Positions 26,875 through 34,806 of a stretch of 51,974 bases of DNA are shown piece by piece; position 1 is the stretch's first letter, and each line of letters begins with the position of its first letter. Source of the stretch: Planctomycetaceae bacterium (GTDB lineage Bacteria; Planctomycetota; Phycisphaerae; Phycisphaerales; SM1A02); the NCBI GenBank assembly GCA_021297815.1, contig JAJTGK010000001.1:1-51974 (forward strand), written 5' to 3'. The position numbers were made by a program, and so were the translations under genes. Under the pieces are notes generated by a model. It saw nothing but the letters and a program-made list of their open reading frames with translations. It was not told the DNA's origin and made no database searches.

Positions 26875-28113
26875 ATGGCAGTCAAGCTGCCCATCTACAT
26901 GGACAACGCCGCCACGACCCGCACCGACCCGCGCGTGGTCGAGGCCATGCTGCCGTACTTCACCGAGAAGTTCGGCAACTCGGCCAGCCGCAACCACAAG
27001 TTCGGCTGGGAAGCCGAGGACGGCGTCGACCTCGCCCGCGAGCAGGCCGCCGCGCTCATCGGCGCGAGCCCGAAGGAGATCGTCTGGACGAGCGGCTCGA
27101 CCGAGTCGAACAACCTCGCGATCAAGGGCGCCGCGCGCATGTACGCGAAGGCTCCCGAGGGCTCGACCGGCCGCGGCCACATCATCGCCGCCGCGCACGA
27201 GCACAAGGCCGTGCTCGACCCGTGCAAGCGCCTGATGAGCGAGGGCTTCGATGTCACCTTCCTGCAGCCGCCCGCCGATGGCGTGATCACGCGCGCGATG
27301 GTGGCCGAGGCGATGCGCGACGACACGATCCTCGTCTCGATCATGTGGGCGAACAACGAGATCGGCACCATCAACGAGGTGCCCGAGATCGGCGCCCTCT
27401 GCCACGAGCGCGGCGTGATCCTCCACACCGACGCCACGCAGTGGGTCGGCAAGATGCCCACCGATGTCGAGAAGGACAACATCGACCTGCTCTCCTGGTC
27501 GGGTCACAAGATGTACGGCCCGAAGGGCGTCGGTGCGCTCTATGTGCGCCGCCGCAACCCGCGCGTGCGTCTTGAGGCGATCCTCGACGGCGGCGGCCAC
27601 GAGCGCGGCATGCGCTCGGGCACGCTGAATGTGACGGGCATCGTTGGATTCGGCAAGGCCTGCGAACTCGCCATGCACGAGATGGAGTCGGAGCGCGAGC
27701 GCCTGCTCAACCTCCGCCGCAAGCTCGAGCGCGAACTTTCCTCGCGCCTCGAGGTCGTGCAGGTGAACGGCCACGCCGACCGCCGCCTGCCGCACATCCT
27801 CAACATCAGCTTCGGCTATGTCGAGGGCGAATCGCTGCTCATGGGCATCAAGGACATCGCTTGCTCGTCCGGCTCGGCGTGCACCAGCGCCAGCCTCGAG
27901 CCGAGCTATGTGCTGAAGAGCCTCGGCGTCGGCGACGAGCTCGCGCACTCGAGCCTCCGCCTCTCGCTCGGCCGCTGGTCGACCGAGGAGGAGGTCGACT
28001 ACGCCGTCGAGAAGATCGCGAAGGCCGTCAACCACCTCCGCACGATGAGCCCGCTCTGGGATCTCTACAAGGAAGGCATCGACGTTTCGAAGATCGAGTG
28101 GCAGACGCATTAA
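26875..28113 (+). CDS. iscS: Cysteine desulfurase, IscS/NifS group I
   Basis: PLP enzyme that takes sulfur from cysteine and passes it to the IscU scaffold. 412 residues with YMDNAATTRTDPRV, the substrate-handling AAHEHKAVLDP, the PLP lysine in SWSGHKMYGPKG, and the mobile-loop catalytic Cys in SGSACTSASLEPSYVL, typical of group I. GAGGAG lies just before the ATG. It is the first gene of an iscS-iscU-iscA run ended by a terminator at 29205. There is no IscR, HscA/HscB or ferredoxin gene in the run, so this is a reduced ISC set. Confidence 0.96.
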   Translation: MAVKLPIYMDNAATTRTDPRVVEAMLPYFTEKFGNSASRNHKFGWEAEDGVDLAREQAAALIGASPKEIVWTSGSTESNNLAIKGAARMYAKAPEGSTGRGHIIAAAHEHKAVLDPCKRLMSEGFDVTFLQPPADGVITRAMVAEAMRDDTILVSIMWANNEIGTINEVPEIGALCHERGVILHTDATQWVGKMPTDVEKDNIDLLSWSGHKMYGPKGVGALYVRRRNPRVRLEAILDGGGHERGMRSGTLNVTGIVGFGKACELAMHEMESERERLLNLRRKLERELSSRLEVVQVNGHADRRLPHILNISFGYVEGESLLMGIKDIACSSGSACTSASLEPSYVLKSLGVGDELAHSSLRLSLGRWSTEEEVDYAVEKIAKAVNHLRTMSPLWDLYKEGIDVSKIEWQTH

Positions 28114-28116
28114 GTA

Positions 28117-28186
28117 CGGATCCGAAGAAGTACTCTTCGGATCCTGAGTTTGGAGTCACGGATCCGAGGGTGGACTCTTCGGATCC
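28117..28186. repeat. Twin hairpin repeat between iscS and iscU
   Basis: Two related 28-bp units 42 bp apart: ggatccgaag/cttcggatcc (28118-28127/28135-28144) and ggatccga/tcggatcc (28160-28167/28179-28186). Both are followed by tga. They begin 4 bp after the iscS stop and end 48 bp before iscU. Within an operon they could be an RNA-processing or attenuation site setting the IscS:IscU ratio. Confidence 0.85.
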
Positions 28187-28234
28187 TGAACACGACACGA
28201 ACCCGCGCACACAGCGCTTTGAAGGAACCCCACC

Positions 28235-28666
28235 ATGGCCTACAGCGACAAGGTCATCGACCACTACCAGAACCCGCGCAATGTCGGCAGCTTCGGCACC
28301 TCCAAGGAGGTCGCCGTGCGCAAGGATGTCGGCGTCGGCATCGTCGGCGCGCCCGAGTGCGGCGATGTCATGCAGCTCCAGATCAAGGTCAACGAGCAGG
28401 GCGTCATCGAGGACGCCAAGTTCAAGTGCTTCGGCTGCGGCTCGGCCATCGCCTCGAGCTCGCTCGCGACCGAGTGGATCAAGGGCAAGACCGTCGACGA
28501 GGCGCTCTCCATCAAGAACACCCAGATCGTCGAGGAACTCAGCCTTCCTCCCGTGAAGATCCACTGCTCGGTGCTCGCCGAGGACTCGATCCGCACGGCC
28601 ATCGCCGACTACCGCACGAAGAACGGCCTCGCGGCCTCGAACCCCGCCGCGGCCGGCACGCACTGA
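28235..28666 (+). CDS. iscU: Fe-S cluster assembly scaffold IscU
   Basis: Scaffold on which [2Fe-2S] clusters are built with sulfur from IscS. 143 residues, MAYSDKVIDHYQNPRNVG start, three ligand cysteines in APECGDVM, FGCGSAIASSS and KIHCSVLAED, and the conserved Asp after the first Cys. The chaperone-binding LPPVK motif is intact, although no HscA gene is in this window. AAGGA precedes the ATG. iscA follows after 22 bp. Confidence 0.97.
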   Translation: MAYSDKVIDHYQNPRNVGSFGTSKEVAVRKDVGVGIVGAPECGDVMQLQIKVNEQGVIEDAKFKCFGCGSAIASSSLATEWIKGKTVDEALSIKNTQIVEELSLPPVKIHCSVLAEDSIRTAIADYRTKNGLAASNPAAAGTH

Positions 28667-28688
28667 ACCCAAGGGAACGGAGCACGCC

Positions 28689-29105
28689 ATGCCAGTCAAT
28701 GTCACCGAGACCGCGGCCCGCCGCATCGACCAGATCATCGCCGAGCACGGCTTCGACGCCTCCACCATGCGCCTGCGCGTCGGGGTGAAGGGCGGAGGAT
28801 GCTCGGGCTTCAACTACACGCTCGACCTCACCGAGGTCCAGAAGGACTCGGACGAGGTTTGGAACTTCACCTACGCCCGCGCGCCGCAGGCCGAGGCCGC
28901 TGAGAACGGCGGGGGCACCGCCACGGCCACCGCGACCGACGCGTCGGGCACTTTCACAGTGACCGTCGTGTGCGACCCGAAGAGCTACCTCTACCTCAAC
29001 GGCACGACGATCGACTACAAGGACGAGATCATGGGCAGCGGCTTCGTGTTCAACAACCCGAACGCGTCGGCGACCTGCGGCTGCGGGTCGAGCTTCAGCG
29101 CTTGA
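28689..29105 (+). CDS. iscA: A-type Fe-S carrier (IscA/ErpA/HesB family) with an insertion
   Basis: Carries Fe-S clusters from the scaffold to target enzymes. The three ligand cysteines are present in GGGCSGFNY and the C-terminal CGCGSSF. The protein (138 residues) is about 30 longer than typical IscA because of a low-complexity Ala/Thr/Gly/Glu insertion (about residues 63-93) between the DEVWNF strand and the VVCDPKSYLYLNG strand. The N-terminus fits the family; GGAACGGAG precedes the ATG. Last gene of the operon. IscA, ErpA and SufA cannot be told apart by sequence alone here. Confidence 0.92.
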   Translation: MPVNVTETAARRIDQIIAEHGFDASTMRLRVGVKGGGCSGFNYTLDLTEVQKDSDEVWNFTYARAPQAEAAENGGGTATATATDASGTFTVTVVCDPKSYLYLNGTTIDYKDEIMGSGFVFNNPNASATCGCGSSFSA

Positions 29106-29204
29106 CCGCGCGTGGAGTGGTTGGGTGCCGCGCGCGAGCACCCCGAGGTGGCGCGAGGCCTCCGACGCAAGAAGCGTGGACTTCGTCGCTTGAATGAACT
29201 ACAT

Positions 29205-29246
29205 CCGAGCGCGCGCGAATCTTCGCCGCGCTCGGTTTCTTTTTTC
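29205..29246 (+). terminator. Intrinsic terminator of the isc operon
   Basis: Stem ccgagcgcg (29205-29213) with cgcgctcgg (29227-29235), followed by tttctttttt: a textbook stem plus U tract 100 bp after the iscA stop. The U tract runs to the stop codon of the convergent peptidase gene. Confidence 0.92.
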
Positions 29247-31245
29247 ACCCGAGCAGCGCGAGCCCCTTCGCCGCATCCTGCGCCAGCGGCTCGTACGACA
29301 CGGGCGCGCCCACGGCGAGGCGCATCCAGCGGTCGGGCGTCACGGTGCCGATCGAGGTGATGCGCTTCGTCTCGGCGGCCAGGTCCTTGCCGCGCATGAA
29401 CGAGCGGATCTGGTGGCTCATCACATGTCCGATCGTGTAGTCGGGCAGATAGAGCGGATGCGCGATCATGTGCTGGTACGCGGCCAGGATGCGGTAGGGG
29501 TCCTTGCCGAAATCGCGCTCGTAGAAGCGCTTCCACAGGCGGTCCGCGATCGCGAGCACCTCGGCGCGCAGCTCGGCCGCGGTCGCGCGCTCGTTCGCAT
29601 AGAGCCAGCGCCATGCGTGCAGCTCGAGCAGCGACGGGCCCGCGATCTGGCACGCCGACAGCATCGTCGCCACCGAATCCACCGCGAACTGCCGCTCGGC
29701 CTCCGAGGCGTCCTCGATGCCGAGCACGCGCTTCGCAAGCGACTGGTAGAGGAACGCGAACGCCTCGGTGCACGCGGTGTTCGGCACGCCGCGCAGCGCG
29801 GGGCGCTTCACGAAGTAGCTCGAGCAGAGCTGCTCGAGGTTGTGGCCGAGCTCGTGCATCGCGGTGTCGAAGCCGTCCCAGCCGAGCTCGGCGTCGAGGC
29901 TCGAGGTGCGCAGCCACGCGTCGTAGCCGTCGAGCTTCGGGCGCATCGCGTGGCCCGCGCCCTTCGCGATCTCGACGCGGACATGGGTGCCGAGGAACTG
30001 CGCGTCCTCGGCCGAGTAGCCGAGCCCGCGCAGCACCTCGGGCAGCTTCGCCTCGAGGTCCTTGCCGTTCGCGAAGCGCCGCTTCACCGCGGCGTTCATC
30101 TCGGCCGCGGGCTTCGCCTCGACGATGTCCTCGAAGTAGATGTCGAACGGCTCGAGCGCGCGTCCGAGCTTCCGCGTCATGAACGCCGCGAGGTCTCGGC
30201 GCACGGGCGCGTCGAGAAGCCCCGTCATGAGCGCCTCGACCTCGGCCTCGGGCATCTCGCGCTCGAGGCCGAACTTGCGCGCGATCGCCGTCGGATACTC
30301 GGGGTGGTGCGCGTCGAACTCGCGCGCGAGACGGAACTGCGCGATCCACTGCTCGTAGCGCTCGAGGCCGAAGAGCGGCCCTGAGTCGCCGCCCGCGAGC
30401 GTGTTGCGCGCGGGGTCCCAATCACGCGACTCGAGGGTGCCCGACCGGCCCGCCATCACGCTTGCGGGAATCGTGCCCTCGATGTGCCGCGCCATGACCC
30501 ACGAGAGCGCGCGCTGCTTGTGGATGCCGTCGGCGTCGCCGTAGCCCGCCTTGATCTCCTCGCGCACGAGCCAATGCGCGATGAGCTTGCGGTCGGCCTC
30601 GAACCAGCGCTTGCCGTTCGCGTCGACCACGCCGCCCACGGGCACATGGAAGTCGCTCACGAAGCTGCCCGCGGCGAACGAGACGAGCCGCGCGCGGTCG
30701 CTCAGGTCCGACGGGATGCGCGGCCCGAAGCTCTGCGCCACGCGCGCGGCGACCCACTCGTCCTCGCTCCAGCCAGCACCCTGCGCCAGCATCGCGTCGA
30801 GCTTCGGCTTGTCGAAGTTCAGCAGGCAGAGGTGCGCGATCTTCTGGCGGTAGAGCTGCTCCGAGAGGTCGGGCGCCGGGTCGAAGGTCGCGAGGATGTC
30901 GTCGACCCCTGGGAACTCGTCGCCGCGCAGGTCGCGGTGCCGCCGCAGCGTGCGGCGCATCTCGTAGAGGTGCCCCTCGATCTGCTCGAGCGCCATCTCG
31001 AGGCGGTCGAGCAGGCGCTTGCGTTCGGCGGCATCGGCCACGAAATGCGTGGTGCAGAACCGCTCGAACGCCGCGGCGTCGCCGTCGGCGGCGGTCCAGC
31101 GGTCGGCCACGCGGCCAACGCCCGAGTCGATCGCCTGGCGGTGCGCCGCACCGTGTCGCGCGACGAGCGCCTCGCGCGCCCGCGTCGCGGCGGCAGAGAG
31201 TTCGGGCATGGCTGTGGTCGAGCGGGGGGCGCTGGCGGTTGTCAT
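29245..31245 (-). CDS. M3-like (thimet-type) zinc metallopeptidase
   Basis: 666 residues without a signal peptide. The zinc-binding HELGH lies in TAMHELGHNLEQL (about residue 461), with a probable third ligand Glu in NTACTEAFAFLYQ about 28 residues later. The mostly helical scaffold and the spacing fit the M3 gluzincins, though overall similarity to classical oligoendopeptidase F or thimet oligopeptidase seems low. Probably a cytoplasmic oligopeptidase. The start is uncertain: ATG at 31245 or at 31209 (MPELSAAA), neither with a good Shine-Dalgarno. Confidence 0.78.
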   Translation of the reverse strand: MTTASAPRSTTAMPELSAAATRAREALVARHGAAHRQAIDSGVGRVADRWTAADGDAAAFERFCTTHFVADAAERKRLLDRLEMALEQIEGHLYEMRRTLRRHRDLRGDEFPGVDDILATFDPAPDLSEQLYRQKIAHLCLLNFDKPKLDAMLAQGAGWSEDEWVAARVAQSFGPRIPSDLSDRARLVSFAAGSFVSDFHVPVGGVVDANGKRWFEADRKLIAHWLVREEIKAGYGDADGIHKQRALSWVMARHIEGTIPASVMAGRSGTLESRDWDPARNTLAGGDSGPLFGLERYEQWIAQFRLAREFDAHHPEYPTAIARKFGLEREMPEAEVEALMTGLLDAPVRRDLAAFMTRKLGRALEPFDIYFEDIVEAKPAAEMNAAVKRRFANGKDLEAKLPEVLRGLGYSAEDAQFLGTHVRVEIAKGAGHAMRPKLDGYDAWLRTSSLDAELGWDGFDTAMHELGHNLEQLCSSYFVKRPALRGVPNTACTEAFAFLYQSLAKRVLGIEDASEAERQFAVDSVATMLSACQIAGPSLLELHAWRWLYANERATAAELRAEVLAIADRLWKRFYERDFGKDPYRILAAYQHMIAHPLYLPDYTIGHVMSHQIRSFMRGKDLAAETKRITSIGTVTPDRWMRLAVGAPVSYEPLAQDAAKGLALLG

Positions 31246-31352
31246 GCGGGAGAGGCTAACGGGTCGAGGCTGCGGATGGAGCGCGGAAGGGCGGTCCGCG
31301 GAGTTTCGCCGCGGAAATCACCCCGCGGCTTGAGCGCCCGCCGCGCTTCCCT

Positions 31353-31358
31353 GACAAT
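31353..31358 (+). promoter_or_regulatory. -10-like box GACAAT before the BamE-like gene
   Basis: GACAAT is followed by cacgcc (6 nt) and ATG; no Shine-Dalgarno is visible. Confidence 0.35.
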
Positions 31359-31364
31359 CACGCC

Positions 31365-31709
31365 ATGCGCGTGCCGCGATCGCTCATCACTCCGCTCGGC
31401 CTCGGCTTCTGCCTCGCCCTCGCCTCCTGCGCCTCGTCGCAAGTCGTCGACCGCTTCGCCGAAGTCACGCCAGGAATGACCCGCGACGAGGTCGTCGCGA
31501 TGCTCGGGAAGCCGAGTTCGCGCTGGCCGCTCGATGCAGCCCGCGACGGGCTTGTCGGCGAGCGGTTGCAGTGGGGCGACGGTGCGTCGAGCCTCGCTTC
31601 GAGCGCCATGTTCCGCGGCGAACCCGAGCGCGCGTACTCCGTCGTCTTCGACGCCGATGGCAAGGTCGTGCGCACGGCGGCGCCGACCTGGGTCGAGAAC
31701 CAGCCGTGA
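31365..31709 (+). CDS. Small lipoprotein with a BamE/SmpA-like domain
   Basis: 114 residues. The signal peptide ends in a lipobox (LALASC, Cys 22). The remaining ~90 residues have the SmpA/OmlA signature VTPGMTRDEVVAMLGKPS and an ending YSVVFDADGKVVRTA, as in BamE-like folds. BamE belongs to the outer-membrane beta-barrel assembly complex, but many small lipoproteins share the fold, so the role is not certain. The sigma-like gene starts 10 bp after its stop. Confidence 0.75.
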   Translation: MRVPRSLITPLGLGFCLALASCASSQVVDRFAEVTPGMTRDEVVAMLGKPSSRWPLDAARDGLVGERLQWGDGASSLASSAMFRGEPERAYSVVFDADGKVVRTAAPTWVENQP

Positions 31710-31719
31710 GCGTCGCGGG

Positions 31720-32424
31720 ATGAGCGACCGCCGCGAGCATTTCCCAGCCACCGAGCGGACCTGGCTGCACGAGGCCATCGCCGATGGCCGGCGCGGCGAG
31801 GTGTCGCACTTCATCATGAAGGTCTACGCCGAGCCGCTCGCGATCTACTGCGCGGCGACCAGCTTTCGAAGCCTCGGCGACCCGAAGGACCTGGTGGCTG
31901 GCTTCTTCGCGAGCCGCCTCGACGACCCCGCCTGGATCGAATCGTGGGCGGAAACCAACGAATCTCAGGGAATCCGCCTCAGCCGCTGGCTGATGAACGG
32001 CCTGAACTTCTTCCTGCACGAGGAGGCGCGGCGCCGTCAGCGAGACGGGCGCGTCTCGACCGACGCCGCCGAGGCGCTCTCTGCGGCGCCCGATGCGGCG
32101 ATGCGCGCCGAGCAGGCGTTCGACCGCAGCCTCGCCCTCGCGATCGTGCGCGAGGCCATCGAGCGCGCGTCGACGGCATGCGCGACGGCGGGGCAGTCGG
32201 CGCACTTCGAGATCTTCATGCAGCATCACGGACACGGCCGCCCCTACGACTCGTTCGCGGCGTCGCACGGCGTCGACCCTGCGCAGTGCGCGGGCATGGC
32301 GCGCACGGCGGCCGCGAAGTTCCGCAAGGCGCTCGCCGAGATCACCGCGCGCGAGTACGCGGGCAGGCACCTGCCCGAGCTCGACGAGACGCTTGCCGAA
32401 CTCGCGGGAAGGCTCGGCGCATGA
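31720..32424 (+). CDS. Divergent ECF-type sigma-like factor coupled to a kinase
   Basis: 234 residues of helical sequence. SLGDPKDLVAGFFASRL and the following RLSRWLMNGLNFFLHEEARRR resemble sigma70 region 2 (the usual DAEDLVQEFF block and the -10 recognition helix). The C-terminal part (FEIFMQHHGHGRPYDSFAASHG ... AAKFRKALAEI) corresponds to a weak region 4 helix-turn-helix. Planctomycetes have many such ECF-like factors beside Ser/Thr kinases. Its stop overlaps the kinase start (ATGA at 32421-32424), so translation is coupled. Whether it binds RNA polymerase or acts only as a kinase substrate or adaptor is open. Confidence 0.68.
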   Translation: MSDRREHFPATERTWLHEAIADGRRGEVSHFIMKVYAEPLAIYCAATSFRSLGDPKDLVAGFFASRLDDPAWIESWAETNESQGIRLSRWLMNGLNFFLHEEARRRQRDGRVSTDAAEALSAAPDAAMRAEQAFDRSLALAIVREAIERASTACATAGQSAHFEIFMQHHGHGRPYDSFAASHGVDPAQCAGMARTAAAKFRKALAEITAREYAGRHLPELDETLAELAGRLGA

Positions 32425-34499
32425 GCGGCAGCGGCGAAACGCCCGCTTCCGCGCCCACGCCCGACGACACGCTCGCGGCGCGGCTGCTCGACGCTGCGCG
32501 CGCCGCGGAACCAGGCGTGGGCGAGCGCCTCGGCGCGTACGAGCTCGTCGCCGAGATCGCCCGCGGCACGCACGCCCGCGTCTTCCGCGCGCGTCAGCGC
32601 GAGCCCGTCGAGCGCGAGCTCGCGGTCAAGGTGCTCTCGGCCTCCTCGCCCTCGACGAGCGTCGCCGCGCGGTTCGCGCGCGAACGGGCGCTGCTTGCGC
32701 GCATCGCGCACCCTGGCGTCGTGCCGCTCCTCGATGCGGGCGAGTCGGGCGAGCGTGGCGTCGCATGGTTCGCCATGCCGCTCGTCGACGGCCTGCCGAT
32801 CGACCGTTGGTGCAGCAGGAACTCGGCGCCCCGCGCGATTCGGCTTCGGCTCCTCGAGGACGCCGCGCGCGCCGTCGCCGCCGCGCATGCCCTTGGCGTC
32901 GTCCATCGCGACCTCAAGCCCTCGAACATCCTCGTTTCGGGCGGCCTCGCCGATCCGCGCATCCATGTGATCGACTTCGGCGTGGCCAAGATCCTCGGCG
33001 ACGAGCGCGACGCGGGTGGCGACGGCACCCGCGCGGGCGCGGTCGTCGGAACGCCCGAGTTCATGAGCCCCGAGCAGGCCGACCTCGATGCCGCGCGCAT
33101 CTCGCCCGCGAGCGATGTGTTCGCGCTCGGGCTCGTCGCGTACCTGCTGCTCGGCGGCAGCGTGCCGGGCGTCGCGCTGGGTGCGGACTCCGACGCACGC
33201 TCGCGCGCGCCGGTCGGACAGCGTCTGCGTTCGGCGGCGGAGCGCGAGATCGCCCCGATTTCCCAGACTTCGGGCGACCGCTCGCTGCGTGGCGAGATCG
33301 AGTGGATCCTGGCCCGCGCATGCGCGCGCGACCCCGCCAGTCGCTACGCGAACGCCGCCGATCTTGCCGACGACCTCGCGCGCCTGCGCGAGGGCCGTGC
33401 GATCGTCGCCGCGCCGCGCGATTCGGGGTACGAGGCGCTGCACCTTCTCCGCAGATACCGCGCGGGCATCGCCATCGCCGTCGCGGTGGTGCTCGGCCTC
33501 GTCGGCATCGGCTTCTATCGCGCCGAAGCCGAACACCGCATCGCCGAGGCCGAGCGCGCGCGCGCCGACGCCGAGCAGGCGCGGCGCGAGCAGCTCGAGC
33601 GCGTGCTCGAGAAGGCGCGTGTCCAGCTCGAGCCGCTGACGGGCCGGCGCGCAGGAAACATCGTCGACAACCAGAAGGCGCTTGAACTCGCGCAGACCCT
33701 GCACGAGGTGAACCTCGCCGCGCTCGGCGAACTCGCGGTCGAATCGCAGCAGTCGGCGTTCGTCCTCGCGAACGCGTTCGACCGCCTCGACCGCCACGAG
33801 GAGGCGCTCGCGGTGTTCCAGCGCCTGCTCGAACTCGCCGAACCCGAGCCCGACCGCGAGCGCGACAGGCCGTTCCTCCGCATGAATGTGGGCGCGATGA
33901 TGACGAAGATCGGCCCAGCCCGCGCGGCCGAGGCGGTGGTGGTGCTCGAACGCGCGCTCGGCGAGTACGAGGCGCTCCCCACCAGGAATCCGACCGAATG
34001 CGGCTGCCTCGCCTACCTCGGCAAGGCGCTCGATGACCTCGGCCGCCATGCCGACGCACGCGCGCGCTTCGAGCAGGCCATCGCCTGCGAGGAGCGGTTC
34101 TCGCGCCAGGGCACCATCACCTACGCCGCCCAGATCGGCTTTCTCGCCGACCATCTGCGCGCCACGGGCGATTTCAGCGCCGCCCGCGGCCGCTACGAGC
34201 AGGCGATCGCGGTCCTGCCACCGCGCGCCTCGCCAGGCACGCCCGAAGCCGCCATCGAACACCGCATGATCGCCGACCGCTGGCGCGACGCATGGACAGG
34301 CGAGGTCGCATGGATGTCGGTCGAGGCCGCCCGCGCGGCAGGGCGCGCGCCTTCCGACGAGGTCCAGGCGTCTTTCGTTGAAGCCGTCGACCGCGTGAGT
34401 TCGTACGACGCGTCGAACGACCGGCTCCCTCGATGGATCGCTGCACGGACAGCGCAGGAGCGCGGGGTGCTGCCCACACGCTCCGGCAGCGAGCCGTGA
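32421..34499 (+). CDS. Membrane Ser/Thr protein kinase with C-terminal TPR region
   Basis: 692 residues. The N-terminal Hanks-type kinase domain (about 38-310) has ELAVKVL (ATP Lys), HRDLKPSN catalytic loop (about 161), DFG (about 183) and GTPEFMSPEQ activation segment. The glycine-rich loop reads ARGTHARVF with a single Gly, so it is degenerate. One transmembrane helix (AGIAIAVAVVLGLVGIGFY, about 347-366) is followed by a coiled-coil Glu/Arg/Ala stretch and TPR-like repeats (about 420-620). Topology suggests a cytoplasmic kinase with a periplasmic sensor or scaffold. Translationally coupled to the sigma-like gene upstream, its likely partner. Confidence 0.92.
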   Translation: MSGSGETPASAPTPDDTLAARLLDAARAAEPGVGERLGAYELVAEIARGTHARVFRARQREPVERELAVKVLSASSPSTSVAARFARERALLARIAHPGVVPLLDAGESGERGVAWFAMPLVDGLPIDRWCSRNSAPRAIRLRLLEDAARAVAAAHALGVVHRDLKPSNILVSGGLADPRIHVIDFGVAKILGDERDAGGDGTRAGAVVGTPEFMSPEQADLDAARISPASDVFALGLVAYLLLGGSVPGVALGADSDARSRAPVGQRLRSAAEREIAPISQTSGDRSLRGEIEWILARACARDPASRYANAADLADDLARLREGRAIVAAPRDSGYEALHLLRRYRAGIAIAVAVVLGLVGIGFYRAEAEHRIAEAERARADAEQARREQLERVLEKARVQLEPLTGRRAGNIVDNQKALELAQTLHEVNLAALGELAVESQQSAFVLANAFDRLDRHEEALAVFQRLLELAEPEPDRERDRPFLRMNVGAMMTKIGPARAAEAVVVLERALGEYEALPTRNPTECGCLAYLGKALDDLGRHADARARFEQAIACEERFSRQGTITYAAQIGFLADHLRATGDFSAARGRYEQAIAVLPPRASPGTPEAAIEHRMIADRWRDAWTGEVAWMSVEAARAAGRAPSDEVQASFVEAVDRVSSYDASNDRLPRWIAARTAQERGVLPTRSGSEP

Positions 34500-34806
34500 G
34501 AGGCCTTCGTCGAAGCCCGTTGCGCGCTTGCGAGGCCCCCGCGGGTGCCCTCGATGAGCGCGGCTGCCGACGCATGAGTTTGAAATCGCGATGAACGCGA
34601 CATGGCGTTGATCTGGCGCACGGCTTCGATCGCGATGTGCGAAGCCGCTGGAATCGTTGCGATTGCGATTCAGAATCCTGCCTGGCGTTCGTCGCGAAAG
34701 GCAATCTCACCAGACGGCGTCGCAGTGCGATCGGCTTCATGCGCCTATCGTGGAGTCTCAGGTAAGTGTTTCTAAAATTGCGCCCCCGCGATCTGCGGCG
34801 AACACC
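34500..34806. other. Intergenic region before the multicopper oxidase
   Basis: 307 bases with more A/T than the genes. It contains a perfect 8-bp stem cggcttcg/cgaagccg (34621-34628/34640-34647), several atcgcgatg-like words and a candidate -10 at 34773. No gene is visible. The frame of the oxidase is open from 34657, but that part lacks a signal peptide or similarity. Confidence 0.6.
34773..34778 (+). promoter_or_regulatory. Candidate -10 box TAAAAT for the multicopper oxidase
   Basis: TAAAAT, 5 of 6 matches to the consensus, lies 28 nt before the ATG at 34807 in a locally A/T-rich stretch. No clear -35. Confidence 0.35.
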
